NCBI GenBank assembly: GCA_965153355.1
Contig: OZ231126.1
Span: forward strand, 93,372,001 to 93,436,000
Direction: 5' to 3'
Source of the DNA: Flaccisagitta enflata
Taxonomy: Eukaryota > Chaetognatha > Sagittoidea > Aphragmophora
Length of the DNA: 64,000 nt
The position numbers and the translations under genes are program-made. Below the pieces are notes generated by a model, which saw only the letters and a program-made list of their open reading frames with translations, did no database searches and was not told the DNA's origin. Positions 28,470 through 52,400 of the stretch are shown piece after piece. The stretch's first letter is position 1. Each line of letters begins with the position of its first letter.

Positions 28470-29609
28470 CAAATAATCTCTCAACTACTAAGGGATAGGG
28501 ATCATTTCATAAAAACTCCCTATTTTTGTCAAAACAAACCTGTATAAAAGTACAATGGAACCCCGCCTCTTTAACAACGTCTTTAAAGGTACCCCGCCTT
28601 TAAAAGACAAGACACTCAAGTCCCAAAATTATTCAGGCTTTATAATGTTAAAATACCCCTGCTTAATAGCCCCTCGCCTTTCTAGATCAAATTTTTTAGG
28701 CCCCTATAATTAAGGTCCATTTTTTTCATTTGATAGGAAAATAAAATCTTCACAAGATATTGAAAAAAAATATGTTGAAACAATAATTTGAAAAGAAAAT
28801 TATCAAAAATTAGTGTAATAGATTGCACATAAATTACATATTAATATTTTTCTTACAACGCTTATAATGTTTTTTATATGATGCTAATAAAATAATGAAT
28901 ATCAAGTTTCATGACAACAGTCCCCCACTTTAATGGTCAAAAATATTCAGTCCCATCTAGACCGTTATCCTAAGATCCCGCTATACATCTAGTGGAGCTA
29001 AAACAATCACCTTTATTTCTTGTGGAAGATATCTTAATGATTGAAGAGTATTAAATCCAAAAACAAAACTAGTGCTTTTAGTTTTCTCCAAAGTAAATAG
29101 TTCTATTCTTAAGAGGAATGATGATGATGCAGTCTAGACACTGAAAACCTATGTTTAAGAGATCCGAAAATTTCTGCAATGCCATTTCTTTTTATCACTT
29201 CTGTAAAGTGTACATCATCTTATACAATGATGAAAAACTAAATCACAAAAACTTTTTTCTTCTGTCTTCTTTTTTTTGTTTATCTGTCTGTCTGTCCAAC
29301 TGTCTTTGTCTCTCTCCCTGTTCTTCTAATTTTTCCTCTTCTCATTTTTAGTTGTGGACACACAACTCTATAAGAGGCTTTGTCCGTCCGTCCGTTGGTT
29401 GGTTGGTTGGTCGGTTGGTCGGTCGGTTGGTTGGTTGGTCGGTCCGTCACGCTCAAGTTGAAAAGTGGGAAAACGCGTATTTCCGCCCCTGCCCACCCGT
29501 CCGCAACTGATGGCAGTGTATCTGGCCTTGTTTTTTCTTTTCTTCTTTTCTTTATCTTCTCTTCTTTTTTTCTTTTTCTTTTTCCTCTTCTTCTTCTTCT
29601 TCTTCTTCT

Positions 29610-29656
<47 letters not shown>

Positions 29657-29744
29657 TTCTTCTTCTTCTTCTTTTTTTCTCAAAATTTCTAGGATAACCA
29701 CCAGTCTTTAAAGTGTTTTTATATACCACTAAGAATGTAGGTCT
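28470..29744. repeat. Break between tRNA arrays A and B
   Basis: The last A-array unit decays near 28480. A block from about 28550 to 28990 starts ACAATGGAACCCCGCC and ends in TATCCTAAGATCCCGCTATA, typical of pogo/Tigger-like MITE ends, and is AT-rich inside. A palindrome-ended dispersed repeat follows at 29345-29535 (hairpin AGTTGTG-GACA-CACAACT) and then (TTC)n at 29586-29680. No gene. Confidence 0.6.
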
Positions 29745-29872
29745 GGTCCCGAACCCTCAGTCTCTGAGTCCAAGTCCAGCCTTATCCATTATTGCAGCCT
29801 GCTAGTGTTGATAGGCTTCTCCCATTCCCCGCATTTCTCTCGCAAACACTTTACTCATTTTGTAAAATCATT

Positions 29873-29945
29873 TGACCACAAAGGGACTCGAACCCTCAGT
29901 CTCCTGATCCTAAGTCAGGCGCCTTATCCATTAGGCCACGCGGCC
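29873..29945 (-). tRNA. tRNA-Arg-like copy with TAG anticodon
   Basis: Anticodon loop CTTAGGA in an intact stem gives TAG, which would read the leucine codon CUA. A box and B box are intact. The downstream T run is only four long. Confidence 0.55.
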
Positions 29946-30140
29946 GCTAATGGTGATGGCTTCTCCCATTCCATTTACGCGCATCAAAAAATCTCTTGAC
30001 CAGAAGGACTCAGACCTCAGTCGCTGATCCAGAGTCGGAAATATTATCGATTAGGCCACGCGGCCACTGATGGTGATCAGCCTCATTTCCCACCCATTTT
30101 CTCTCATAAACACTTTACTCGTTTTTGTCAAAATATCTCT

Positions 30141-30213
30141 TAACCACGAAGGGACTCGAACCCTCAGTCTCCTGATCCAGAGTCAGGCGCCTTATCCATT
30201 AGGCCACGCGGCC
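30141..30213 (-). tRNA. tRNA-Arg-like copy with CTG anticodon
   Basis: Anticodon loop CTCTGGA gives CTG (glutamine CAG). B box intact; the last acceptor base is T instead of C, which leaves G1-U72. The downstream run is TATTTTGAC, so termination is weaker than in the consensus unit. Confidence 0.55.
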
Positions 30214-33200
30214 ACCGATGGTGATGGCTTCTCCCATTTCCCACCCATTTTCTCTCATAAACACTTTACTCATTTTTTCAAAAAATCTCTTGACCACGAA
30301 GGGACTCAAACCCTCAGTCTCCTGATCCAAAGTCAGGCGCCTTATCCATTAGGCCACGTGGCCACCAATGGTGATACCTTCTCCCATTTCCCACCCATTT
30401 TCTCTCATAAACACTTTACTCATTTTTGTCAAGAAATCTCTTGACCAAGAAGGGAATTGAACTCTCAGGGTCCTGATCCGAAGTCAGGCGCCTTATCCAT
30501 TAGGCCACGCGGCCACCGATGGTCATGGCTTCTCCCATTTCCCACCTATTTTCTCTCATAAACACTTTACTCATTTTTGTCAAAAAATCTCTTGACCACG
30601 AAGGGACTCGAACCCTCAGTCTCCTGATCCAAAGTCAGGCGCCTTATCCATTAGGCCACGCGGCCACTGATGGTGATGGCTTCTCCCATTTCCCACCCAT
30701 TTTCTCTCATAACCACTTTACTCATTTTTGTCAAAAAATCTCTTGACCATGAAGGGACTCGAACCCTCAGTCTCCTGATCCGAAGTCAGGCGCCTTATCC
30801 ATTAGGCCATGCGGCCACTGATGGTGAAGATGTCTCCCATTTCCTACATATTTTCTCTCATAAACACTTTACTCATTTTTGTCAAAAAATCTCTTGACCA
30901 CGAAGGGAATTGAACTCTCAGGGTCCTGATCCGAAGTCAGGCACTTTATCCAGTAGGGTATGCGGCCACTGATGGTGAAGATGTCTCCCATTTCCTACCT
31001 GTTTTCTCTCATAAACACTTTACTCATTTTTGTCAAAAAATCTCTTGACCACGAAGGGACTCGAACCCTCAGTCTCCTGATCCAAAGTCAGGCGCCTTAT
31101 CCATTAGGCCACACGGCCACTGATGGTGATGGCCTCTCCCATTTCCACAAACTTTACTCAAACATAAAAATCTCTTGACCACAAAGGGACTCGAACCCTC
31201 AGTCTCTTGATCCGAAGTCAAGAAACATATCCATTAGGCCACACGGCCACTGATGGTGATGGCCTCTCCCATTCCCACCCATTTTCTCCCATAAACACTT
31301 TATAGTTTGTCAAAAATCTCCTATCTCTTGACCACGAAGGGACTCGAACCCTCAGTCTCCTGATCCGAAGTCAGGCGCCTTATCCATTAGGCCACGCGGC
31401 CACTGATGGTGATGGCCTCTCCCAGTTCCCTCCCATTTTCTCTCATAAACACTTTACTCATTTTTGTCAAAAAATCTCTTGACCACGAAGGGACTCAAAC
31501 CCTCAATCTCCTGATTCGAAGTCAGGCGCCTTATCCATTAGGCCACGCGGCCACTGATGGTGATGGCTTCTCCCATTTCCCACCCATTTTCTCTCATAAA
31601 CACTTTACTCGTTTTTTTCAAAAAATCTCTTGACCACGGAGGGACTCGAACCCTCAGTCTCCTGATCCGAAGTCAGGCGCCTTATCCATTAGGCCACGTG
31701 GCCACTGATGGTGATGGCCTCTCCCAGTTCCCTCCCATTTTCTCTCATAAACACTTTACTCATTTTTGTCAAAACATCTCCTGACCACAAAGGGACTCAA
31801 ACCCTCAGTCTCCTGATTCAAAGTCAGGCGCCTTATATATAAGGGCACGACCTGATGTGGGGATGGCCTCTCCCATTTCCCACCCATTTCTCTCATAAAC
31901 ACTTTACTATCTATTTTTGTAAAAAATCTCTCGACCAGGAAGGGACTGGAACCCTCGGTCTCCTCCTGTTCCAAAGTCAGAGCACTGTATCCATTGAGCC
32001 ACACACAGCCACCTGATGATGATGGCCTCCCACATTTCCCACTTATTTTCTCTCATAAACACTTTACTCATTTTTGTCAAAACATCTCTTGACCACGAAG
32101 GGACTCGAACCCTCAGTCTCCTGATCCGAAATTCGGAGCCTTATCCATTAGGCCACGCGGCCACTGATGAGTTAGGACCTCTCCATTTCCCACCCATTTT
32201 CTCCTCATAAACACTTTACTCATTTTTGTCAAAAATCTTTTGACCTGAAGGGACTCAAGTATCAGTCTCACAGTCCAAGTCAGGCATATTATCCGTGGGC
32301 AGCCTGATGTTGACCAGCTACTCCCATTTCCACCCATTTTCTCTGTGACACATACTGTTTTGTCCAAAAATCTCTTGACCTGAAGAGACTTGAACCCTCA
32401 GCCTCTGATCAGTCAGGCGCCTTATCCGTCAAGCGCAGCTTTGCTGTTAGCGATGGCTTCTCCGATTTCCCACCCATTTTCTCTCATAAACACTTTCCTC
32501 ATTTTTGTCAAAAAATCTCTTGACCACGAAGGGACTCGAACCCTCAGTCTCCTGATCCGAAGTCAGGCGCCTTATCCATTAGGCCACGCGGCCACTGATG
32601 GTGATGGCTTCTCCCATTTCCCACCCATTTTCTCTCATAAACACTTTACTCATTTTTGTCAAAAAATCTCTTGACCACGAAGGGACTCGAACCCTCAGTC
32701 TCCTGATCCGAAGTCAGGCGCCTTATCCATTAGGCCACGCGGCCACTGATGGTGATGGCTTCTCCCATTTCCCACCGATTTTCTCTCATAAACACTTTAC
32801 TCATTTTTGTGAAAATCTCACTTGACCCACGCGAAGGGACTCCAAACCCTCCAGTCTCTGATCCAGAAGTCAGGCGCTGCTATCCATTAAGGCCAGCATT
32901 ACAATTGGTGGTAGCTTCTCTCCCATTTCCCACCCATTTTCTCTCATAAACACTTTACTCATTTTTGTCAAAAAATCTCTTGACCCAAAGGGACTCGAAC
33001 CCTCAGTCTCCTGATCCGAAGTCAGGCGCCTTATCCATTAGGCCACGCGGCCACTGATGAGTTAGGATGGCTACTCCCATTTCCCACCCTTTCTCTCATA
33101 AACACTTTACTCATTTTTGTCAAAAATCTCTTGACCACGAAGGGACTCGAACCCTCAGTCTCCTGATCCAAAGTCAGGCACCACATCCGCTAAGCCACGC

Positions 33201-33590
33201 GGCCACTGATGGTGATGACTTCTCCCATTTCCCACCCATTTTCTCTCATGTACTTACTCATTTTTGTCAAAAAATCGCTTGACCACGAAGGGACTCAAAC
33301 CCTCAGAACCCTCAGATTTCCCGAAGTCAAGCATATCATCCATTAGGTCACGTGGCCACTCACTGATGGTGATGGCTTCTCCCATTTCCACCCTACATTT
33401 CTCTCATAAACACTTCTCATTTTTGGCAAAAATCTCTTGACCACCAGAAGGGACTCAAACCATAAGTCTCCTGATCCCAGTCAGGCACCTCCATTGACCA
33501 CACGCAGCCACTGATGGTGATGGCTTCTCCCATTTCCACCCATTTTCCTCTCCACTTAAACACTTTACTCATTTTTGTCAAAAAATCTCT

Positions 33591-33663
33591 TGACCACGAA
33601 GGGACTTGAACCCTCAGTCTCCTGATTTGAAGTCAGGCGCCTTATCCATTAGGCCACACGGCC
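33591..33663 (-). tRNA. tRNA-Arg-like copy with TCA anticodon (second form)
   Basis: The anticodon loop is CTTCAAA, anticodon TCA with a different 37-38 context from the 27158 copy. B box GGTTCAAGTCC, T6 run present. The 5' acceptor strand is GGCCGTG, so one pair is weakened. It sits among scrambled copies, so the base call needs care. Confidence 0.55.
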
Positions 33664-34474
33664 ACTGAGGGTGATGGCTTCTCCCATTTCCCACCCATTT
33701 TCTCTCATAAACACGTTACTCATTTTTGTCAAAAAATCTTTTGACCAGGAAGGGACTCGAACCCTCTGTCTCCTGATTTGAAGTCAGGCGCCTTATCCAT
33801 TAGGCCACACATTTTGATGATAAACTACTCCCATTTCCCACCATTTTCTCTCATAAACACTTTACTCATTTTTGTCAAAAAATCGCTTGACCACGAAGGG
33901 ACTCGAACCCTCAGTCTCCTGATCCAAAGTCAGGCGCCTTATCCATTATGCGCAGCCAATGATGGTGATGGCTTCTCCCATTTCCCACCAAATTTCTCTC
34001 ATAAACACTTTACTCATTTTTGTCAAAAAATCTTTTGACCAGGAAGGGACTCTAACCCTCAGTCTCCTGATCCGAAGTCAGGCGCCTTATCCATTAGGCC
34101 ACCTTTGGCCACTGAGAGGTGAGGGCTTCTCCCATTTCCCACCCATTTTCTCTCATAAACACTTTACTCATTTTTGTCAAAATATCTCTTGACCACAAAG
34201 GGACTCGAACCCTCAGTCTCCTTATCCGAAGTCAGGTGCCTTATCCATTAGGCCACGCGGCCACTGAGGCTGATAAGCCTCCCATTTCCCACCCATTTTC
34301 TCATAAACACTTTACTCATTTTGTCAAAAAATCTCTAGACCACGAAGGGACTCGAACCCTCAGTCTCCTGATCCAGTCAGGCGCCTTATCTGTTAGGCCA
34401 CGCGGCCACTGATGGTGATGGCTTCTCCCATTTCCCACCCATTTTCTCTCATAAACACTTTACTCATTTTTGTC

Positions 34475-34480
34475 AAAAAA
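34475..34480 (-). terminator. Pol III T6 terminator of the array unit
   Basis: On the minus strand the tRNA is followed after AGAGA by six T, an efficient RNA polymerase III stop. It is repeated in nearly every good unit, so each unit is a complete Pol III gene. Confidence 0.85.
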
Positions 34481-34485
34481 TCTCT

Positions 34486-34558
34486 TGACCACGAAGGGAC
34501 TCGAACCCTCAGTCTCCTGATCCGAAGTCAGGCGCCTTATCCATTAGGCCACGCGGCC
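34486..34558 (-). tRNA. Canonical tRNA-Arg(UCG) gene of the array
   Basis: Representative consensus copy. Acceptor GGCCGCG pairs with CGTGGTC (two G-U pairs), discriminator A. D arm GGCCTAATGGATAAGGC with A20, the arginine identity base. Anticodon arm CCTGA-CTTCGGA-TCAGG, anticodon TCG for CGA codons. T arm with TTCGAGT. No intron. A box TGGCCTAATGG and B box GGTTCGAGTCC are intact. The sequence is close to animal tRNA-Arg(TCG) genes throughout. Whether most copies are transcribed cannot be told from sequence. Confidence 0.9.
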
Positions 34559-36955
34559 ACTGATGGTGATGGCTTCTCCCATTTCCCACCCATTTTCTCT
34601 CATAAACACTTTACTCATTTTTGTCAAAAAATCTCTTGACCACGAAGGGACTCGAACCCTCAGTCTCCTGATCCGAAGTCAGGCGCCTTATCCATTAGGC
34701 CACGCGGCCACTGATGGTGATGGCTTCTCCCATTTCCCACCCATTTTCTCTCATAAACACTTTACTCGTTTTTGTCAAAAAATCTCTTGACCACGAAGGG
34801 ACTCGAACCCTCAGTCTCCTGATCCGAAGTCAGGCGCCTTATCCATTAGGCCACGCGGCCACTGATGGTGATGGCTTCTCCCATTTCCCACCCATTTTCT
34901 CTCATAAACACTTTACTCATTTTTGTCAAAAAATCTCTTGACCACGAAGGGACTCGAACCCTCAGTCTCCTGATCCGAAGTCAGGCGCCTTATCCATTAG
35001 GCCACGCGGCCACTGATGGTGATGGCTTCTCCCATTTCCCACCGATTTTCTCTCATAAACACTTTACTCATTTTTGTCAAAAAATCTCTTGACCACGAAG
35101 GGACTCGAACCCTCAGTCTCCTGATCCGAAGTCAGGCGCCTTATCCATTAGGCCACGCGGCCACTGATGGTGATGGCTTCTCCCATTTCCCACCGATTTT
35201 CTCTCATAAACACTTTACTCATTTTTGTCAAAAAATCTCTTGACCACGAAGGGACTCGAACCCTCAGTCTCCTGATCCGAAGTCAGGCGCCTTATCCATT
35301 AGGCCACGCGGCCACTGATGGTGATGGCTTCTCCCATTTCCCACCCATTTTCTCTCATAAACACTTTACTCATTTTTGTCAAAAAATCTCTTGACCACGA
35401 AGGGACTCGAACCCTCAGTCTCCTGATCCGAAGTCAGGCGCCAGAGGGTTTTTGCCACGCGGCCACTGATGGTGATGGCTTCTCCCATTTCCCACCCATT
35501 TTCTCTCATAAACACTTTACTCATTTTTGTCAAAAAATCTCTTGACCACGAAGGGACTCGAACCCTCAGTCTCCTGATCCGAAGTCAGGCGCCTTATCCA
35601 TTAGGCCACGCTGGCCACTGATGGTGATGGCTTCTCCCATTTCCCTCCGATTTTCTCTCATAAACTTTACCATTTTTGTCAAAATCTCTTGACCTGAAGG
35701 GACTCGAACCCTGGTCTCCTGATCCGAAGTCAGGCGCCTTATCCATTAGGCCACGCGGCCACTGATGGTGATGGCCTCTCCCATTTCCCACCCATTTTCT
35801 CTCATAAACACTTTCCTCATTTTTGTCAAAAAATCTCTTGACCACGAAGGGACTCGAACCCTCAGTCTCCTGATCCGAAGTCAGGCGCCTTATCCATTAG
35901 GCCACGCGGCCACTGATGGTGATGGCTTCTCCCATTTCCCACCCATTTTCTCTCATAAACACTTTACTCATTTTTGTCAAAAAATCTCTTGACCACGAAG
36001 GGACTCGAACCCTCAGTCTCCTGATCCGAAGTCAGGCGCCTTATCCATTAGGCCACGCGGCCACTGATGGTGATGGCTTCTCCCATTTCCCACCCATTTT
36101 CTCCTCACCATAAACACTTTACTCATTTTTGTCAAAAATCTCTTCGGACCTGAAGGGACTCGAACCCTCAGTCTCCTGATCCGAAGTCAGGCGCCTTATC
36201 CATTAGGCCACGCGGCCACTGATGGTGATGGCTTCTCCCATTTCCCACCCATTTTCTCTCATAAACACTTTACTCATTTTTGTCAAAAAATCTCTTGACC
36301 ACGAAGGACTCAGACCCTCAGTCCTCCTGATCCAGGGAGTCCAGGCACCCATATCCATTAGGCCACGCGGCCACTGATAGTGATAGCCTCCCATTTCCCA
36401 CCGATTTTCTCTCATCAAACACTTTGCATTTTTGTCAAAAAATCTCTTGACGCTCTTCCGAACTGAACCCTCAGTCTCCTGATCCGAAGTCAGGCGCCTT
36501 ATCCATTAGGCCACGCGGCCACTGATGGTGATGGCCTCTCCCATTTCCCACCCATTTTCTCTCATAAACACTTTCCTCATTTTTGTCAAAAAATCTCTTG
36601 ACCACGAAGGGACTCGAACCCTCAGTCTCCTGATCCGAAGTCAGGCGCCTTATCCATTAGGCCACGCGGCCACTGATGGTGATGGCTTCTCCCATTTCCC
36701 ACCGATTTTCTCTCATAAACACTTTACTCATTTTTGTCAAAAAATCTCTTGACCACGAAGGGACTCGAACCCTCAGTCTCCTGATCCGAAGTCAGGCGCC
36801 TTATCCATTAGGCCACGCGGCCACTGATGGTGATGGCTTCTCCCATTTCCCACCGATTTTCTCTCATAAACACTTTACTCATTTTTGTCAAAAAATCTCT
36901 TGACCACGAAGGGACTCGAACCCTCAGTCTCCTGATCCGAAGTCAGGCGCCTCAA

Positions 36956-37370
36956 CCATCTGATGGCCACCCTCCACCCTGCTCACCCACTATCACCCAC
37001 TATCACCCCTCACCCACTCTCCACCCACTATCACCCACTATCACCCACTATCACCCCACACTATCACCCACTATCACCCACTATCACCCACTATCACCCT
37101 CTATCACCCACTATCACCCACTATCACCCACTATCACCCACTATCACCCACTATCACCCACTATCACCAACTATCACCCACTATCACCCACTATCACCCA
37201 CTATCACCCACTATCACCCACTATCACCCACTATCACCCACTATCACCCACTATCACCCACTATCACCCACTATCACCCACTATCACCCACTATCACCCA
37301 CTATCACCCACTATCACCCACTATCACCCACTATCACCCACTATCACCCACTATCACCCCTAAACGTTCA
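36956..37370. repeat. Decanucleotide minisatellite (CACCCACTAT)n
   Basis: About 37 head-to-tail copies of a 10-bp unit with few changes fill 36985-37357. It starts inside a truncated tRNA unit, so it interrupts the right end of array B. The PLSPTITHYH-type open frames over it are artefacts. Confidence 0.92.
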
Positions 37371-37716
37371 ATGCGGCATACGGACTCGAACCCTTGTTAC
37401 ATGATTTTCCAGATATGTTTCCATACCACTCGGCCACGGCGCGCCCCCACTTTCCCTCCCACTTGAACTTCAATTTGTATTCAGATATCTTACTTGTGTC
37501 TCGACAACTCGTCTTGCAGGGACTAAAACGTTTTCCGAATCAAAAATTTTATCGCCGTGCAGAAAACAGCATCGCACTTGCAAGCCAATCAATATAAAAT
37601 TGCTGACGTCAATTTAGGTCATTCAATCAGTTGATGCTTCTGGTCGCCCTCGTCTTTAAGGATTTTTCATGAAACGAAGGAAAAGCATCCATACTCTCTC
37701 TTTTTCTCCACTTCAG
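37371..37716 (-). other. Decayed tRNA-Ser-like remnant and end of DYNC2H1 intron 2
   Basis: At about 37380-37445 the minus strand reads GCCGTGGCCGAGTGG (A box) and GGGTTCGAGTCCG (B box), spaced as in a class I or short class II tRNA, with GGA in a candidate anticodon loop. The acceptor and T stems pair poorly, so I call it a tRNA-derived remnant unrelated to the array. The rest, to the acceptor at 37716, is unique. Confidence 0.35.
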
Positions 37717-49324
<11,608 letters not shown>

Positions 49325-49427
49325 GTGCGCAAAATAGCTTAAAACAAATGACGATAAAGTGAAAAGGTGGAACTTGAAGGAGAATGAGAGCTGATAAATG
49401 GAATAGAAAGAAAGGAAGGAAGAAAAA

Positions 49428-49466
<39 letters not shown>
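49325..49466 (+). repeat. Start of the DYNC2H1 intron after exon 19
   Basis: The donor is CAAG|gtgcgc at 49324. About 80 bp of unique sequence are followed by (GAAA)n at 49406-49466, which joins abruptly to the middle of a tRNA unit. Confidence 0.75.
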
Positions 49467-52400
49467 TTAGGCCACGCGGCCACTGATGGGGATGGCTTCT
49501 CCCACTTCCCACCCATTTTCTCTCATAAACACTACTCATTTTTTGTCAAAAATCTCTTGACACGAAGGGACTCGAACCCTCGGTCTCCTGATCCAGATCA
49601 GGCGACACTTTATCCATTGACCACGCGGCCACTGATGGTGATGGCTTCCTCCCCATTCCCACCCATTTTTCTCATAAACACTTTACTCATTTTTGTCAAA
49701 AATCTCTTGACCAGAAGGGACCTCGAACCCTCGGTCTCTGATCAGTCAGGCGCCTTATCCATTAGGCCACGCAGCCCTATGATGGCTTCTCATTTCCCCA
49801 CCCGTGCCTCTCATAACCACTTTACTCATTTTTGTCAAAAATCTCTTGACCGAAGGACTAAGACCCTCGGTCCTCTCTGATCCAGAAGTCAGGCGTGTGC
49901 AACCCCATCACCGTGGGCCACGGCCACTGATGGTAGTGATAGCTTCTCCCATTTCCCACCCATTTTCTCCCATAAACACTTTACTCATTTTGTCAAAAAT
50001 CTCTTGACCACGAAAGGGACTGGTCCTCGGTCTCCTGATCCGAAGTCAGGCGCCTCCCAGTGACCACAGCACTGATGATGGCTTCTCCCATTTCCCACCC
50101 ATTTTCTCTCATAAACACTTTACTCATTTTTGTCAAAAAATCTCTTGACACGAAGGGACTCGAACCCTCAGTCTCCTGATCTGAGATGGAAGCCTTATCC
50201 ATTGAGCCGCGTACACTGATGGTGATGGCTTCTCATTCCCACCCATTTTCTCTCATAAACACTTTCTCTGTTTTGTCAAAAAATCTCTTGACCACGAAGG
50301 GACTACGAACCTCAGATCCTCCTGATCAAAGTCAGGCCGCTTGTATCCACACATTAATTGCAGCGGCCACTGATGGTGATCATTCTCATTCCCTTCATTT
50401 TCTCTCATCTTAACCTTTACTCATTTTGTCTGAAATCTGCTACGACCACGAAGGGACCTCAGAACCCTCTGGTCTCCTGATCAAAAGTCAGTCGCCTTAT
50501 CCATTAGGCCACGCGACTGCTGATGGTGATGGCTTCCCATTTCCCACCCATTTTCTCTCATAAACACTTTCCTCATTTTTGTCAAAAATCTCTTGACCAT
50601 GAAGGGACTCGAACCCTACGATCTCTGATCAAGTCAAACATATCACATTAGGCCAACGTACACTGATGATGGCTTCTCCCATTCCCTTATTTCTCTCATA
50701 AACACTTTACTCATTTGTTAAAAAAATCTCTCTTGACCCTGAAGGACTCGAACCCTCGGTCTCCTGATCCGAAGTCAGGCGCCTTGATCCATTAGAATAC
50801 GCGACCACTGATGGTGATGGCTTCTCCCATTTCCACCACCATTTTCTCTCATAAACACTTTACTCATTTTTGTCCAAAAATCTCTTAGATCGGAAGAGCG
50901 TCGTGACTCGAACCTGGTCCTGGTCCGAGAAGTCAGGCGCCTTATCCATTAGGCCATGGCCACTGATGGTGATGGCTTCTCCCATTTCCCCACCATTTCT
51001 CCTCTCAAACACTTTACCTCATTTTTGTCAAAATCTCTTCGACCACGAAGGGACTCCCGGAACCCTCGGTCTCCTGATCCGAAGTCAGGCGCCTTGTCCA
51101 TTAGGCCACGCGGCCACTGTTAGTGATGGCTGCTCCCATTTCCCGCCCATTTTCTCTCCTCAGTACTTACACATTTTGTCAAAAAAATCTCTTGACCACG
51201 AAGGGACTCGAACCCTCGGTCTCCTGATCCGAAGTCAGGCGCCTTATCCCGTGTTGCATGACACTGATGGTGATGTGCTCCCATTTCCCACACCATTTTC
51301 TCTCCTCCAAACACTTTGCTCATTTTTGTCAAAAAATCTCTTGACCAAGGACTCGAACCCTCGGTCTCAAGTCCCAGTCAGGCGCCTTATCCTTGAGCCA
51401 TGACCACTGATGGTGATGGCTTCTCCCATTTCCCACCAATTTTCTCAAAACACTTTATATGTTTTTGTCCATCTCTTGACAAGAAAGGACCTGGAACCAC
51501 TCGGTCTCCTGATCCGAAGTCAGGCGCCTTATCCATTGGGCCAGGCCACTGATGGTGATAATACTCATTTCCACCATTTTCTCTCACTCAATGCTACTCA
51601 TTTTTGTCAAAAATCTCTTGACCACGAAGGGACTCGAACCCTCGGTCTCCTGATCAGTGGGCGCCCCATATCATTGGCCACACCTGACCGCACAGTAGTG
51701 ATAGCTTCTCCCATTTCCCACCCATTTTCTCTCATAAACACTTCACTCATTTTTGTCAAAAAATCTCTTGACCACGAAGGGACTCGAACCCTCGGTCTCC
51801 TGATCCGAAGTCAGGCGCCTTATCCATTAGGCCACGCGGCCACTGATGGTGATGGCTTCTCCCATTTCGCACCCATTTTCTCTCATAAACACTTCACTCA
51901 TTTTTGTCAAAAAATGGCTTGACCACGAAGGGATCGAACCCTCAGTCTCCTGATCCGAAGTCAGGCGCCTTATCCATTAGGCCACACGGCCACTGATGGT
52001 GATGGCTTCTCCCATTTCCACCCATTTCTCTCATGACACTTTATATTTTTGTGAAAAATCTCTTGACCACGAAGGACTCGGGGAACCTGGTCACTGCAGT
52101 CCGAAAGTCAGAGCGCCTTATCCATTAGGCCACATGACTTACTGATGGTGATGGCTTCTACATTTCCACCCATTTTCTCTCACTTAAACACTTTACTCAT
52201 TTTTGTCAAAAAATCTCTTGAAAACCACGAAGGGATGTCTGAACCCTCGGTCTCCTGATCCAGTCAGAAGCCTTGTATCAGGCTAATGTACTGATGAAAG
52301 TGATGGCCTCATTTCCCTGTTTCTCTCCTTAAACACTTTACTCATTTTTGTCATCTCTCTTCCCCGACCACGAAGGGACTAGAACCACCGATCTATGATG

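Larger units (their letters stand above)
23886..28470 (-). repeat. tRNA-Arg satellite array A, about 31 copies, diverged
   Basis: These are 151-bp units, each with a 73-bp tRNA gene on the minus strand and a 78-bp spacer. I read 31 copies. Anticodons are TTG in 15, TCG in 13, TCA in 2 (25950-26022, 27158-27230) and TGG in 1 (27602-27674). The first copy lacks its 3' half, one near 25364 has lost the D arm, and one near 28205 is cut at the D arm and fused to the next unit. Most differences are C-to-T or G-to-A at CpG sites: anticodon TCG, B-box GTTCGAG to GTTTGAG, acceptor CGTGG to TGTGG, and 5' GCCGCG to GCCGTG. The array lies antisense in DYNC2H1 intron 2. It is the most diverged of the clean arrays, so probably the oldest. 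Confidence 0.93.
29745..34411 (-). repeat. tRNA-Arg satellite array B, mixed and partly scrambled
   Basis: About 31 units of the same 151-bp repeat. Good copies alternate with copies damaged by small indels, mostly at 31.8-34.4 kb. Anticodons include TCG (majority), TTG (several), TCA at 33591-33663 and in a broken copy near 33742, TAG at 29873-29945 and CTG at 30141-30213. A copy near 34340 has lost three bases of the anticodon loop. Units with GGTTCAATTCC or GAGTTCAATTCC B boxes form a small subfamily (near 25950, 30440 and 30893). All lie antisense in DYNC2H1 intron 2. Confidence 0.88.
34412..36955 (-). repeat. tRNA-Arg satellite array B, homogeneous part
   Basis: About 17 units, most nearly identical and all TCG where readable. 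tRNA genes lie at 34486-34558 and every 151 bp on to 35543. The copy at about 35392 has its 5' half replaced by an unrelated AGAGGGTTTTTG stretch. The copy near 36445 carries CGCTCTTCCGA, which matches the end of an Illumina adapter. The last unit is cut after GCGCC at about 36951 and replaced by a decanucleotide repeat. Confidence 0.93.

Noticed and set aside
27158-33663. TCA-anticodon copies as a selenocysteine tRNA
   Set aside because: tRNA-Sec has a 9-bp acceptor stem, a long variable arm and about 90 nt. These are 73-nt arginine-type cloverleaves.
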